This document shows, piece after piece, positions 1 to 11,699 of a DNA stretch of 64,000 nt. The stretch covers positions 186,001-250,000 of the forward strand of contig DF239126.1 in the NCBI GenBank assembly GCA_000507305.1, given 5' to 3'. This DNA comes from Breviolum minutum Mf 1.05b.01. Its lineage: Eukaryota > Sar > Dinophyceae > Suessiales > Symbiodiniaceae. The position numbers were made by a program, and so were the translations under genes. The notes under the pieces were generated by a model. The model was not told where the DNA came from and ran no database searches. It saw only the letters and a list, made by a program, of their open reading frames with translations. Numbering within the stretch: position 1 is the stretch's first letter; each line of letters starts with the position of its first letter.

Positions 1-1789
1 CGGTTACCAATCTATTTTCGGCCAAAATAATTGGGGGTTAGACATTTTTTCAGGGGTATAATACACTAGAGCCAACTACTAAGTTACTAAGACTTCAACA
101 GAGCCTGGATTGGAAGATTTCATTTCATTTCCTTTAATTTGTCTTTTTAAATGTGATTTATAGCCATAAAATCAATGGGACTGGTACATTTACGTATTCA
201 ATTTAGCATAAGAAAAAACAGCTACAGTAAACGTAGGTAAATATACCTTACATGGATCCTATGGGTATAGATGTTCTGAAAAAATATGATGTGAACTTGT
301 AGAGAAGTTCAGCGAACAAAAACAGAGCGTCGGAGCTTTTCCAGTCGTAAAGATCGTTTTTCCCTTCAAAATGTCCTACATGATTTTCTCCCCCATAGAT
401 TCCAAAAAAATCCATAGAGTTAAGAGTGACAATACAGGGTAAACTCTAGAAAATCCACAATCCCTAAGGATGAGCGAGCTGGGACAGGGAAGGGGTTTCT
501 TGAACCTGTATAATTTCAGGGGTGTGGTAGGGTCCTGGAAATGACGCCAGTTTTGAGGGGTCAAATCGGATACTATCCGGGATAAGTATGTTGCGATGAT
601 TTTAGAGCTATTTCATTGGCATGGAAGGGATATGGGTTTCCATCACCAAATCCCAATATGGTAAAGGTCCAAACAGCACCATTTGAAATTCGGTGACTTT
701 TGAGTCCTTCAAAAAATTCCCATTACCCTCCCCAAACGAAAGAAACAGCTGGCTGGAGGACCAATTCAAGATGTGTTTCTTAGCCAAACAAGGGCATCCC
801 CATAACTTCACCCCTCTTTTTCCAATTCCAATAGCGACGCCGATCGTATGAACAAAATGCGTGGAAAAACCTGAAAAACCCGTCGTAATGATTCACCTTA
901 ATGAGGTCCAGGTATATAATGATCTGGTCAAATTAGCGTTCGAAAAACACGAGGAACTGGAACTCCCCAAATGGTGGTGAAAAGGAAGGGAAATCCCCTT
1001 AATTTCAGGGAGTCCGCAGGTTGGTGAAATATTATAATTTGGCCAGAAAAATCTTGGGGTTCCCAGTTAAACAACGGGAGATGCATTTCAAGATGTTTTT
1101 TTTCCGAAAAAGAAACAACTCGAAGAACATTGAACTAGGCAAACCCAAGATAATATGGGTAACCCTTCGGTATGCTAACATGGTCAATGAAAAGTTGCCC
1201 CTATAAATGACCGAAAATAAAGGGGTAACTGGGGTGAAATAACCCTACTTATAAGGGTTACGACTCTTTTTTGTAACTGGTTTTTGGGCCCACCTCGTAG
1301 GGTCAAATTGGCACCCCTTGAATGGAAGGTGCCAAATAGGGCTTCATCAAACCCGATCCACTGAAATGTTCCTCTACAAATATAGGGACATGTTTCACCA
1401 TCCCAACTGACCATACAAACTTTCAAAGTTACATTTTTTTTTTGGGGGGGGGGGGGGCGATGCTTCAACTTCACATTCTATCTACTTCAAGATAATCATT
1501 TCTTCGTTTAACATATACAAAAAAATATCAATAAAAACGTATTTCAATAAACACGACCAATAATTTCATACATCTATTAAACCTAATCTAATTTCCACCA
1601 GTTTTGACACATTTTCACCAAACAACTTCCGAAGTGCACCAAGCGACTATCCCCAGCCTGCACAGCTTGGAACCCTTCCCATGGCTCCATGATGAAACCC
1701 ACATCCGACGGTTTCCGCGGAATCCAAGGGACCGAATTGTTGGTATGTACCCATGACGGATCCATGGGATTTGTATGGTTGATTTATAT
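1..1789. other. AT-rich stretch without a recognised gene
   Basis: No reading frame here has protein-like composition, and frames on both strands are short. There is a homopolymer pair (T run followed by a G run) near 1431-1457. I see no RNA gene or long repeat. Confidence 0.5.
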
Positions 1790-1890
1790 GGGTGTTTCCA
1801 AAAATAGGGGTACCCCAAAATGGATGGTTTATAATGGAAAACCATATTAAAATGGATGATTTGGGGGTACCACTATTTTCGGAAACATCC
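1790..1890. mobile_element. MITE-like foldback element
   Basis: Positions 1790-1819 and 1860-1890 are imperfect inverted copies of about 30 bp, each containing a GGTACC-type core beside an A/T-rich block. A smaller inverted pair lies between them. The whole is about 100 bp and has no coding potential, which fits a miniature inverted-repeat element. Translations of similar sequence (GVPLF followed by ETS/ETP) are, as I recall, common in predicted junk proteins of dinoflagellates, which would make this a high-copy family. I found no clear target-site duplication. Confidence 0.55.
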
Positions 1891-2220
1891 ATATGTATGG
1901 GATCTATTCGCATAGGAACATATGGAAACCTACATGAATGGTTGATTTGTATGGTAAAAGAACAAGGTAAATATACCAGTCCCATGGATGCGTCATGGGA
2001 TATTTTCCTGACAGATAGAGTAACACTGCGGTAGTAACAGTGTTCATTTGAATTATACTTGTAACAAACAGTTGTTTTTCCATCTCTTTTTGACAGATAG
2101 ACACGGAACTGTCGTTGGTGCATGATTGATTTGACCTTTGTTCAAACAAAAACAAAACAATGTGCAACAAAAGGAAGAGACTTTGAATGTTTTGTTCGAC
2201 GTTGACAACTATTGACTAGA

Positions 2221-2276
2221 CATCCATATGCTTCCAGAGAAGGTGTTTCATCCATATGCTTCCAGAGAAGGTGTTT
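2221..2276. repeat. 28-bp perfect tandem duplication
   Basis: Positions 2221-2248 and 2249-2276 are identical. This is a simple two-copy tandem repeat in otherwise non-coding DNA. Confidence 0.9.
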
Positions 2277-2599
2277 TAGGTATATTATGGGAGTCAAATA
2301 AGTTCTCAGCAGGTGTTTGGATGTCCAGGGTTTCTGTGTGTATGAGAATCCAGGGCTTTCGAAAAAAACTCATGACACGAAAACATATCCAAACAAGAAA
2401 ACACAAAGTGAGATGTTTGACGGTTTTTTGCATGTTTTTGTTCAAAATGGGTTTGCTTATTTCCGAACAAACACAATAACCAGAAATCAGACCGCTTGGG
2501 GCCATGAACTCCTGAGTTCAGATCGTTATCAATGGGGTGAACCAAAACGCCGGTGAAAACCCATTGATTTTCGGCCATGAAAATAGGGACCCCTTTTCA

Positions 2600-5060
2600 C
2601 TCCACTTATTTATGATTGTGACAGGGCCCACCTTCTAAGAACAGAATTTATGAAAGTGGGCCAAAACAGTCGATATTTGGTCCTTGCACAAACACCCCCA
2701 GTGTTTGTAGGATGATGTGTTCGCAGCTGCTCCCCACCCAGCTTTTTGCAAACGGCAAGGGAAGACTGGAAAACGGGTGACTGCTAAGACAGAGGCGAGC
2801 CAATCAATCGAGGTGGCCATGGTGGTCAAGGAAAAGTACCATCAAAACCTCTCAAAAAAAAAATCAACATCAGAAAATGAGTCAACGTGTACAGTTCATT
2901 ATAGTTCCTGGTTCCAAAATGTTCTCCATATCTATCTAAATGACGTGATTTCAGCACAACTTGCCAACTGAATCAGAGGAGAACATTTGGAAGTTTCTGT
3001 GACTTCCTAAACTACCGCTTACAAGTGATTTATTCCGAGAAGTCCAAGTTCAACGACTTGTCTCCAAGACGAACAAGCTTAGCAAGAAGAATGTACGTCA
3101 ATGGCATACGGAGGAAAGCATGAAAATTCAAAAGTGTTTGCAGTTCCTGTTCCATCACTTGGCAAAAGAAAGATACGGCCAGAATGTCTAAAAAATGATC
3201 GTCATCCAGCTTGACCCTTCCACCACCATCACCTTAATGCCTGCGCTGTTTTTCTATTCTGCCCGTCTGCGCAGTAGCCAGGAAGTAGAGGCATGTTTGG
3301 CTCGATTCTTTGTCCTGCAAAAAAAAAACGTATTCAAGCAATGCTTGGTTGGTTCATCTTGGTGCTGAAAATTGCCTATTCTATCCAAGATGAAAGGGAT
3401 GGAGTCACTTGCAAGATGCTACAGCTCCCGAAAATCAATATAGCCCCTGAAAATAGGCCATCCCGAAAGGAAACTAATACTCCAACATATTCCAACCATC
3501 CATTTTCAGGACTAGTTGCCTGGAGGGTGCTCTAGAATCGGCGATTGACCAACCTTTATTTCCAACTTCTGTGGTTTAATCACCGTCCCAATGCCCATCA
3601 CTTCGGGTTGTGCAAGGCTGGTCGTTTTTCATCCTGTGAAAAGGTACGGTGGATGCGTTGAAAGGTGCATACCTTGATCTCACCTCGATACCTTATCTCA
3701 TAGCAAACAAAATTGAGCCAAGATTCGCGCATCTCTCTTCTCTGTCGGTATATGACCACAATGTCATAGTAATCCATGCTAACCCTCCTGAACTACCTTG
3801 TGAATACAACCATTGTAAAGGCATTTTACGAGGTAAGCAACGATCCAAGAGGTTGAGGGTTGAGCATCCACAAATTGCTGGACGCACCTGGGTGTTGCTT
3901 TGTTCCACTGTTGGGACCCCTGTTTTTGACATTCCTGGGCGTTGGTCAATCTATTTGTTGGACACTCCTGGAACTGGAGAGCCTTTGTTAAACTCACCAT
4001 TCTTCATTGCTATTGAATCCCAGCAAGGAAGGTCTTAATAAGGCCTTACTATAAGGGAAGGGGGGGTAAAGAACCACACCCCCTTTCAAAGCTAACATGG
4101 AATCTGAACATGAAACCCCGTTAGAAAAAGGAGATGTGCCTAACTTTGGACAAACCTCTCAACAATTTGACCCGTCCTGACGAAGTTGCTCTTGTTCATT
4201 CCTGGGCCAAAGGGTTTGGAAGCCAGAACTGAAAGTCTTCCGTCTCAGGTTGTTTGGAGACACGCAGTTGGAAAACGACCCTTAAACCTTTACCCCCAAC
4301 CCCAAAGGCTATCAAGGGATTCCTTTAATAGTTGCTGGGGCAATTGCTTGGGGCGTGCTCTGTGCTCTAGGGGGGTGTTGCAAGGTTCTTGGAGTTCAGC
4401 ATTGTAATGGAATGGAATTTGCCAGAATCTGGGAAAATGGAATGGAAAATTCCCAAAATATCCATCAACCTCCATCAGAACCTTCTTTCCAAGCAAATTC
4501 CTCACATTTTTTGCTGCATGAAATTCCTCTTCCAAATTGATCGTATCATTGTTTGGAAAATGTAGACATCATCCAAAAGAAGGCGGTATGATCAGGATTT
4601 GGAAAACCACAGGCAACTTCACCTTAAAACACAGGGAATCAAAGAAAAACATGGAAAATCCCATGCCCCAAAAACATGGTTTCCTCAAAAATATCACCAA
4701 AAATGGTGAATGAATCCATCATTTTGGAGCATCCTTCCCCTGCAGAAATTCTAACATATTCCTTTCCCCATTTCAAATTCCTCCCCCCAAAAAGAATTAA
4801 ACGAACGAGTGGCAGTGGCGCCAAATGGGAAAAAGGCAAGATGCCTCAAAGTGGAGATGCTCCGGTCGGGGGATTCGTTTCAAAAAAACGGGGTGCTAAG
4901 AGTTTTTAATCATGGGAATCTGAGAGCAAAACACCCCCAGGAAATAGGCCTCAAATCATGGTTGTTAATAAAACCATAAATGAGGCACTTGGGGGTGGCA
5001 ATGGGAGGGTGCCCTTAGATTCCCATGACCATTCTTGTTGGTGGCATCAAGCCATGTTCA
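2600..5060. other. No gene recognised
   Basis: Only short frames occur. The longest, on the plus strand at about 3649-4038, has no motif I recognise and no convincing exon borders. Nothing else stands out apart from A-, G- and C-rich runs. Confidence 0.4.
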
Positions 5061-5077
5061 CAAAATATGCCGAATAC

Positions 5078-5136
5078 GGGTGAAAATCTTCCCCAAGGAT
5101 CGGGGCGAAAATTACAAAATAGTTGAAACCACCACC
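5078..5136. mobile_element. Partial copy of the GGTGGTTTCAA MITE family
   Basis: The right end, TTGAAACCACCA at about 5123-5134, and the preceding GGGG..GAAAAT segment match the right half of the element at 13528-13616. The left terminal repeat is not recognisable, so this is a truncated or diverged copy. Confidence 0.45.
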
Positions 5137-5855
5137 TTGTTTTTGGATAAAATATGTTAAAATCGTTGGTTTTTGCAGCTTTCAAAAGCATCAGTAGCTA
5201 GAAACTTAAAGGGTTTTTGGTACTTAGCACTTACATACTAGGTAAGTTGCTGTTTCAAGCTTGTGGGGGGGCCATAGCGTGGGCAAGGAGAGCCGGAATG
5301 TAGAACGTGCAAGCATAGGAATGTAATTGAGTTTCATGTAATTTTTGAATGTCATTCTGGATCATGTCTAGTAGATTCTAGATACACAACCAAAAAGAAA
5401 CACCTCTCCTGACACCTCGCCCACCCTTTCAACTTCCTCCAAGTTTATTGCAAGCACAACTTGAATTCCTTTCGGTGAATGTCATGATGTATGACCAACG
5501 ACCCAACTCGTAAAAAACAGATCCTACCATCATGACTTCACCATGTTCATGACTACCTAATTCACCCCAGAAAATTCACGTTAACATGTAATAGTACACC
5601 CCCGAAAATCAAAATAGATACCAAAGATGATGGCTTGGAAAACGTATCTCCTTTCAAATATGGCTGTTTTGATTATCGATGTCAAATTTTAGGGTAATAG
5701 CAATGGCAAGTGTCTCAAACAAAAATATGTTTTGCAAAAATCGTGTTTTGTCTTCAACATTTTTTCTCATCCAATCTTTTCGTCAAAAAATACATCCTTT
5801 GGCGTTGCTTCTTCAACCGATCTTCGTCACGTTTCAGTCTCACGTGGGTCATTTC
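5137..5855. other. No gene recognised
   Basis: AT-rich sequence with short frames only. It lies downstream of the minus-strand exon candidate that ends at 5856. Confidence 0.4.
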
Positions 5856-5970
5856 TCAAGCTTCGAGCTGAGCTCCCGGACTGTAGGAGTCTTCACTCTC
5901 CCACAAGACGCGGGCTTCGCCGTCCTTGATCTCTTGCACCTGGAACAGCACTTCGGCTTGGGACTCGGGT
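5856..5970 (-). CDS. Probable terminal exon of an unidentified gene
   Basis: On the minus strand a CAG acceptor (TTGGTTGCAG just above 5970) is followed by 38 codons with clearly protein-like, acidic composition, including the piece EIKDGEARVLWESED, and then a TGA at 5858-5856. It is GC-richer than the flanking DNA, as dinoflagellate exons often are. No domain is recognisable in so short a piece, and I did not find the preceding exon. It could belong to the same minus-strand transcript as the candidate exons at 7.8-8.4 or 11.6 kb; that is inference. Confidence 0.35.
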
Positions 5971-7544
5971 CTGCAACCAAACGAACGGTAACGGCGATGA
6001 AACGAAGCAAAATTGAAGCCGTTGTTCCCCTTCCAAATTTCCTAAGTGAGATGATCCTCCAAGTACATCCAACAAGATACAGGCATCGTCCCAAAACCAT
6101 GGAGGAACAGGCAAGGGGCTGAGGTGAGAGTCCAAATTGGGATATGTTGGTCAAGTCAAGTTCTGCTTAGTGGAAATGCCTCACCATGTTCTGAAAAGGA
6201 AACTAATCCAGAACATTTTGCAAGCAAAATTGGTAAAATTGGTGTGTTTTTTTCTCTTGCTGGTTGTTTGTCCGTCTTCAAACCAAGGCTCGGTTTGACA
6301 TGTTTTGAATGAAACATACGAAACACATATAATAATATAATATATGTTGGGTTCTGCCTAAACACCATGACAGTGGATAGTGCAGCTTCAAAAAAGGGTT
6401 CCCTTCATAAATATGAATAGATTATGTGCCCACTGTTTCAGGATTTTGGCAGGCCCCAAATTATAGATTTATCTCAATGTATATATTTTTTGTTTTTTTA
6501 CATATATGGTAGATATGTATATATAATATATATATATATAGATAACATATTCTTACATTCTTGGAGGGTAATTACCCTGGAGGCAAAGGTAACCTTCTCT
6601 GAGTGCCCCCCACTCTTGCAAGATACCACCTTGGTGGATCATTCAAGAAGCAAGAGGCAAAAATGTCTTCCCTGAAAGCATCATAACAAATAAAAGTTAA
6701 GACTCCGTATGCGAACTTCTCGCTACAAACTCTTCAAACTATATAGCCTCTTTTGGGGCGACATCAGCTCACAGAACCTGCCACTTCAAACAAAACAAAT
6801 ACCGCTGATTTCCCCGAAATGGAGCTTAGGAAATGCTTCATAGGAATAACAAACTCTTGTTATATACCTGTTAGATTCCCATGAACTCTTGGTTGCTTAA
6901 TGACCAGACACTTACAATGATGGTTTGTTCTTACTCCTGTTCAACTTCCTATCAAGCCATTCTAAAGAGCAAGGGCCCCACAAGGATCACTACCCTAAAA
7001 CATTACTGGTTGGGCGTGTTCAACTGTGTAACAAGGCCCCATCGGGTGAGCGCCCGGACTGACCGTACCACCATGCGTGCACTGTTTGATCCTCCTGAAA
7101 TTTTGATCAATGATTTCAAAAGCAAACCATTAACTGAAGCCTAAATACCTGGATTTGTGGGCAAGCATTTGGTTCAACATCCGAGCTGGAAATTTAGCGC
7201 TCAGGAAGCGCCAGGAACTCAGTTTAATTTACCACTCCCTAAAATTAGGATCATATTAGTATAGCCTCCCTTGGCTGAGGCTTGCGATGTGAGACTTGGA
7301 TGAAGACAACATGAAATGGGTGAAGAGACATTCGCTTGCATCTTGGGAATTGCAGCTCTGTGTGATCATTGCTTGTATATTTGGATTCTGCTGCTAAATT
7401 ACTTCCGTGCATCATGATGTACCTTCATAAATTTCTCAGCAACCAAGGACTTTGTCAATTATGTGATCGCAGGAAGGTAGCTTTGTCCATAGCCAAAAAG
7501 GTCCCAATTAGATTGCTTGCAATGCCAGCACATATGGATAGGCT
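5971..7544. other. Mostly non-coding; AT microsatellites
   Basis: It contains TA-rich runs near 6510-6541 and no convincing exon. Several frames are open for 60-90 codons but have low-complexity or atypical composition. Confidence 0.4.
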
Positions 7545-7676
7545 GAACAAAATCAATCGATCTCGATCCCTTCGTCAAAATTGGTGCGGGTGGCGCACTT
7601 CATGTTGCCACGAGTTTGGAGTTGCTGGAGCAGCTGCTGTGCTGCTGTGCTTCTATTTGTGGAAATTTGGGGCAGG
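7545..7676 (+). CDS. Possible internal exon, unknown product
   Basis: One plus-strand frame reads about 40 codons of protein-like sequence, including DPFVKIGAGGALHVATSLEL, and ends at a CAG|GTAAAT donor at about 7676. The acceptor is unclear because a TGA lies near the left edge. No family is recognisable. This is a weak call based on composition and one splice site. Confidence 0.2.
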
Positions 7677-7719
7677 TAAATGGATTAATATAATATGATT
7701 GACTCTATGCTATAAATCA

Positions 7720-7775
7720 TAGGTATATTATATATGATATATGTATATATATATATGTGATGTATATATATATGT
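7720..7775. repeat. AT dinucleotide microsatellite
   Basis: Runs of TATATA interrupted by G, of simple-sequence type. Confidence 0.8.
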
Positions 7776-7803
7776 AATTATTTATACAGGTTTTAGCATG
7801 ACC

Positions 7804-8440
7804 CTACATTCCCTGCGCCCTGTTGCGGTCCTTTGGCCTCCAGCCCTGGCGTACTTGGAAATACGTAGTGCTACTGTGTAATACTTTTTTTGTCATATTT
7901 CGTAATGCGTTGTAGAACTCGGCACGTTGTACATCTTCTTTTTTATGCAATGTCGGCTGTTGAAATTGTTTCTTCAACTCAACACTGCTTGACGCGAAAC
8001 ATGCAACTTCTCCGAAAAACATCAAAATGAAAAACCTGGGAAAAATCTCGCCTGTGGAGGGACATCAGCAGTAGGCTTCTTCTCTTCCTCCTTTGAGTCT
8101 TTGGTGTCAAGACCCTCTTGCGATGAGATGGGAAGCACCACTACTGTAAATACTCCGGCAATTACTTGACTGTCAGCGTATGATTCGTATGATGAATCAA
8201 CACTTTGCAGGACATTCTTAAATATCTTGATCCCTTTTTGACCCCTTTGTTGTATCCGTTTTGATCCTTAACTTGACCCTTTACTTTAGCCTTTGGTTTA
8301 GCTTGAGCTTTGACTGCCTTAGGTTCTGATGCGCATAGTTTTTCGTGTCTATATCTACAAAGAGACCCTTCAAGTCAAAAAAACATGTTCTTTCCTAATC
8401 TCAATCACTAGCCCATCGCCACCTATCTTTATCCGCACCA
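7804..8440 (-). pseudogene. Frameshifted coding region, unknown product
   Basis: The minus strand carries successive protein-like stretches in different frames. One starts at the ATG near 8440 (MVRIKIGGDGLVIEIRKEHV). A lysine/alanine-rich part follows near 8330-8240 and a further part at 8235-8060 (SSYESYADSQVIAGVF, then an acidic and lysine-rich tail). The last, at about 8025-7804, ends in a stop. The frame changes fall at runs of T or A (about 8375, 8243 and 8030), which suggests either single-base assembly errors or a decayed gene. No domain is recognised. A CAG|GCGAGA site at about 8058 could also be a GC donor, so part of the frame change may be an intron. Confidence 0.35.
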
Positions 8441-8914
8441 TGTCAGGCTAGTGACCCTAGATACAGAATGCAGACCTCTTGCGCCTCTTGTAATTTTGAG
8501 ACCTTCACAAGCAAGATAGAAAAGCGCTGGACAGTTTCTGCCACTGGAATCTTGCAGCAACACTTACTTCATATGTTCTTTGGTGCGCTAATATGTTGCC
8601 ACTACCCCTATTCATCCTTATCCCGCAATCCACAACTGACCTGCGACCAAGCATTTCGATGCACCCTCACATCATGCAATGTGGCCTAAGAAAATTGCAG
8701 CTTTGATTCGAATCACCAAAACATGTGCATGGCTTCTTCCAAATACCGCCCTCGAAACCACGTTCCATGTTTTGCATGTTCATCTCATGGCTTGCAGTAA
8801 GTTGACACCAGTTGACGTCCGACACTAACCTGCCTCGTGAAAATCCTGAAGTGGCTCCTCGTGGGAGATTTCAGTGCGCACAACAAGGAGGTAGATCGCT
8901 ACCAGTATGATTAT

Positions 8915-9979
8915 GATCAAAGGAAGTTTAGGTTGAGAAACTTCCGATATACGAACGACATCTCAGTAAAGTTAGAGGTCAGTAAAGTAAAGACACAGTA
9001 AAGTAAAGTCACAGTAAAGTAAAGTCACGGTAAAGTAAAGTCACAGTAAAGTAAAGTCACAGTTCGGTAGAGTTCAGTAGAGTTCAGTAGAGTAGAGTAG
9101 AGTTCAGTAGAGTTGAGTACAGTAGAGTAGAGTAGAGTTCAGTTACAGTACAGTAGAGGAGAGTACAGTAGAGTAGAGTAGAGTTCAGTTACAGTACAGT
9201 ACAGTAGAGTTCAGTGACAGTACAGTAGAGTAGAGTACAGTAGTAGGGTACAGTAGACTAGAGTAGAGTGTCACTGTTCGTGGCAAGCGCAGTACTTCGT
9301 GAAGTGCTAGTGTCACTTTTCGTGTCAGGCGCAGTATTTGGTGAAGTTCAAGTGTCACTTTTCGTGGCAGGTGCAGTACTTCGTGAAGGTCAAGTGTCAC
9401 TTTTCGTGACAGGCGCAGTATTTGGTGAAGTGCTAGTGTCACTTTTCGTAAATACTGCGCCTGCTACGAAAAGTCACACTTGAAACTCACCAAGTACTGC
9501 ACCTGTCAGGAAAAGTGACACTTGAACTTGACCAAGTACTGCGCCTGTCACGAAAAGTGACACTTGAACTTCACCAAATACTGCACCTACCACGAAAAGT
9601 GACACTTGAACTTCACCAAATACTGCACATGCCACGAAAAGTGACACTTGAACCTCACCAAAAGTGACTCTACTTTACCTGACTCTACTCTACTTAACTT
9701 TACTCTACTTGACTCTACTCTACTTGACTCTACTCTACTTGACTTTACTCTGCTTGACTCTACTCTACTTAACTTTACTCTACTTAACTTTACTCTACTT
9801 GACTTTACTCTACTTAGCTTTACTCTACTTGGCTCTACTCTACTTAACTTTACTCTACTTAACTTTACTCTACTTGACTTTACTCTACTTAACTTTACTC
9901 TACTTGACTCTACTCTACTTAGCTTTACTGGGATGTCGTTCGTATATCGGAAGTTTCTCAACTAAACTTCCTTTGATAA
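8915..9979. repeat. 1-kb foldback element with nested tandem arrays
   Basis: Outer arms at 8915-8974 and 9928-9979 are nearly identical in inverted orientation. Inside them, short AGTAAAGT/AGTAGAG repeats (about 8971-9260) face 15-bp TTTACTCTACTTGAC-type repeats (about 9664-9925). At the core, 42-bp units run forward (9268-9449) and then in reverse (9450-9660), so the whole segment is one large imperfect palindrome centred near 9450. Several frames stay open through it (for example a repeated SRVKL on the minus strand), which is a by-product of the repeat length and not evidence for a gene. Confidence 0.85.
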
Positions 9980-10137
9980 TTTTTATATGAGAGAGTTTTG
10001 CCACAGGTATTACAATCAACTTTGTCTGTTGGTTTTGGTTTTGCTTTAGGCTTCGGCTTAAGTTCTTCTTTTGCTTCTTCAATCGTAGATGTTTCTTCAA
10101 CAACTTCATTAGTGGGTTCTATTTCTTCTTGGAGTTG
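9958..10137 (-). pseudogene. C-terminal fragment with CxxC motif, unknown
   Basis: The minus strand reads about 58 codons from just after a TAA. First comes a glutamate-rich part, then a lysine/proline-rich linker (ELKPKPKAKPKP), then VDCNTCGKTLSYKNYQ and a stop at 9960-9958. The CxxCG-K-LS-K pattern resembles small zinc-binding ends seen in some large-DNA-virus and algal proteins, but the second ligand pair is missing. The stop codon and last residues fall inside the outer arm of the foldback element, so the real C terminus may have been cut off by that insertion. There is no start codon. Upstream lies a poly(T)/N gap. Confidence 0.3.
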
Positions 10138-10159
10138 TTAACTTTTTTTGCTTCTACAA

Positions 10160-10349
10160 CTTTTTTTTTTTTTTTTTTTNNNNNNNNNNNNNNNNNNNNN
10201 NNNNNNNNNNNNNNNNNNNNNNNNNNNNNNNNNNNNNNNNNNNNNNNNNNNNNNNNNNNNNNNNNNNNNNNNNNNNNNNNNNNNNNNNNNNNNNNNNNNN
10301 NNNNNNNNNNNNNNNNNNNNNNNNNNNNNNNNNNNNNNNNNNNNNNNNN
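10160..10349. other. Poly(T) run followed by a 170-N assembly gap
   Basis: A run of T reaches 10179 and Ns occupy 10180-10349. The true length is unknown. Frames crossing it are artefacts. Confidence 0.95.
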
Positions 10350-10911
10350 TTTTCTCTTCCCTCTCCTTTACCTTTGGGTCAATAGAAGTGCTAAAGAACG
10401 CTGTACACGAATCCCAGTATTCAACACAATTCGAGTTTACATTCGTTTCCGTAAGAAGTAAAATGTCAAAAAGTTGATGTTTCATAATGTCATCAATCAC
10501 CTCCCTCTTGGTAAGTTTATTCAACCCCCGAACGTTCAATGTAGCCATGTGCATTTTGTGATTGGATTTGAAAGCAAAAGCTTTGGATTCTTTGGGGTTT
10601 ACAGTGTGATTTGGTTCCTTCCTTTTACAAAGAGTAGCATAGAACGTTCGGAAGTCGTTTCTCACCTTCTCCTTGTTTTTACTTAGCCAAAGGTTGCATT
10701 TCTTTTTGATTTTTTTGTTATATGTTTTGGTTATGAACTTCTTTTTTTGGAGCGTGCTTTGACGCAGGAAACGCTTGGCTATCTTTGCGGCTTCTACAAC
10801 TGGAGTTTCTTTTTGCTTATCTGCTTCATTTACGTCAGCTGCATCTGCACCTTGGCAACCTCCTTTTCCAGCGGCTTCGATCGGTTCCTGGCGACAAAAA
10901 CTTCTGGCCAC
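10350..10911 (-). pseudogene. LINE (non-LTR) ORF2 fragment: AP-endonuclease N terminus
   Basis: The minus-strand frame contains a basic, lysine-rich segment and then MATLNVRGLNKLTKREVID and FDILLLTETNVN, the first conserved blocks of the apurinic-type endonuclease used by non-LTR retrotransposons. They hold the N of NVRGL and the catalytic-type E of LLTET. The frame runs into the N gap, so the rest of the endonuclease and any reverse transcriptase are not visible. The frame has no ATG in the usual place; its 5' side is a GAT microsatellite. The family assignment is from motif recognition only. Confidence 0.6.
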
Positions 10912-10944
10912 TTTTGATCATGTTTTCTTGAGAACTGGGTGAAC

Positions 10945-10968
10945 ATGATGATGATGATGATGATGATT

Positions 10969-11005
<37 letters not shown>
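10945..11005. repeat. GAT/ATG trinucleotide microsatellite
   Basis: About twenty near-perfect repeats of a 3-bp unit with one interruption. Confidence 0.95.
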
Positions 11006-11006
<1 letters not shown>

Positions 11007-11509
11007 ATCCTCCGAAGGTGCTTGCGAGGCATTTGGAGTAAAGTAATTTCGAGGATTGAACCCTGAAACAGATCCATCTTCCACCAGACTCGAAATGAGT
11101 TCATCTCACCAAAACATGTTTTCCGAAGCATGGATTTTGCGGCTTCAACACTCTTCCCCATGTTGATTGTTGCCCCTTTTTTACGCACCTTTCGATGGTC
11201 ATCATGTCATTTTAGGGAAGTTCGGGAAAAAAAATAGAATGGAGGGTATAACTATAACAGTGTGTTTGTACAGTATCCTGAAGTTCACAATGCCTCGGAA
11301 GTTACCACTTCTCATGGCTGCGTTGTAACTCAGTAGCTGCAGATTTGTTGATTGCACCTTTTGTTGTGTCTACACTTAGCGATGCTGCTCAAATTTTAAA
11401 TAGAAAGTTGCTGGTTTCTTTGCCTTGCAATTTCAACACTGATACACTTTCTGTTGAATGTATGCATATATATGTATATACGTATATATTATATCCTAGA
11501 ATTGAACTG

Positions 11510-11694
11510 TTTGCAAATTCAACTTCAGGAGTGATTTCCACGGTTGCAACTGCCTTGTTTAGTGCCACGGTCACCCGCAGCTCCTCACACATGCCAGGAT
11601 GGCCACGCAGTGCTTGAATATCCATCATCAAGCAAACCCCCCCTCGGGTGATAGGCAACATCCGCAAATTCTCGAGAGCTTGCAGGGTGTCACT
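11510..11694 (-). CDS. Probable internal exon, unknown product
   Basis: The minus strand reads about 60 codons of convincing protein sequence, including LRGHPGMCEELRVTVALNKA and VATVEITPEVEFANS, downstream of a possible CAG acceptor at about 11694. GC content and codon composition rise relative to the flanks. The plus strand is also open here and ends at an AG|GTATGTG donor, but it reads less like protein. No domain is recognised. The donor side near 11510 is uncertain. Confidence 0.4.
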
Positions 11695-11699
11695 GGTTC

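Noticed and set aside
3649-4038. Plus-strand frame of 129 codons as a gene
   Set aside because: No motif, no convincing splice sites, and the opposite strand is also partly open.
9587-9990. Long open frames of simple pentapeptide repeats on both strands
   Set aside because: They are produced by 15-bp and 42-bp tandem units being multiples of three; no independent sign of coding.
10129-10477. Frames running through the N gap
   Set aside because: The codons inside the gap are unknown; only the minus-strand LINE part outside it is supported.
10945-11005. CRISPR-like or regulatory repeat
   Set aside because: A simple trinucleotide microsatellite in a eukaryotic genome; no spacers.
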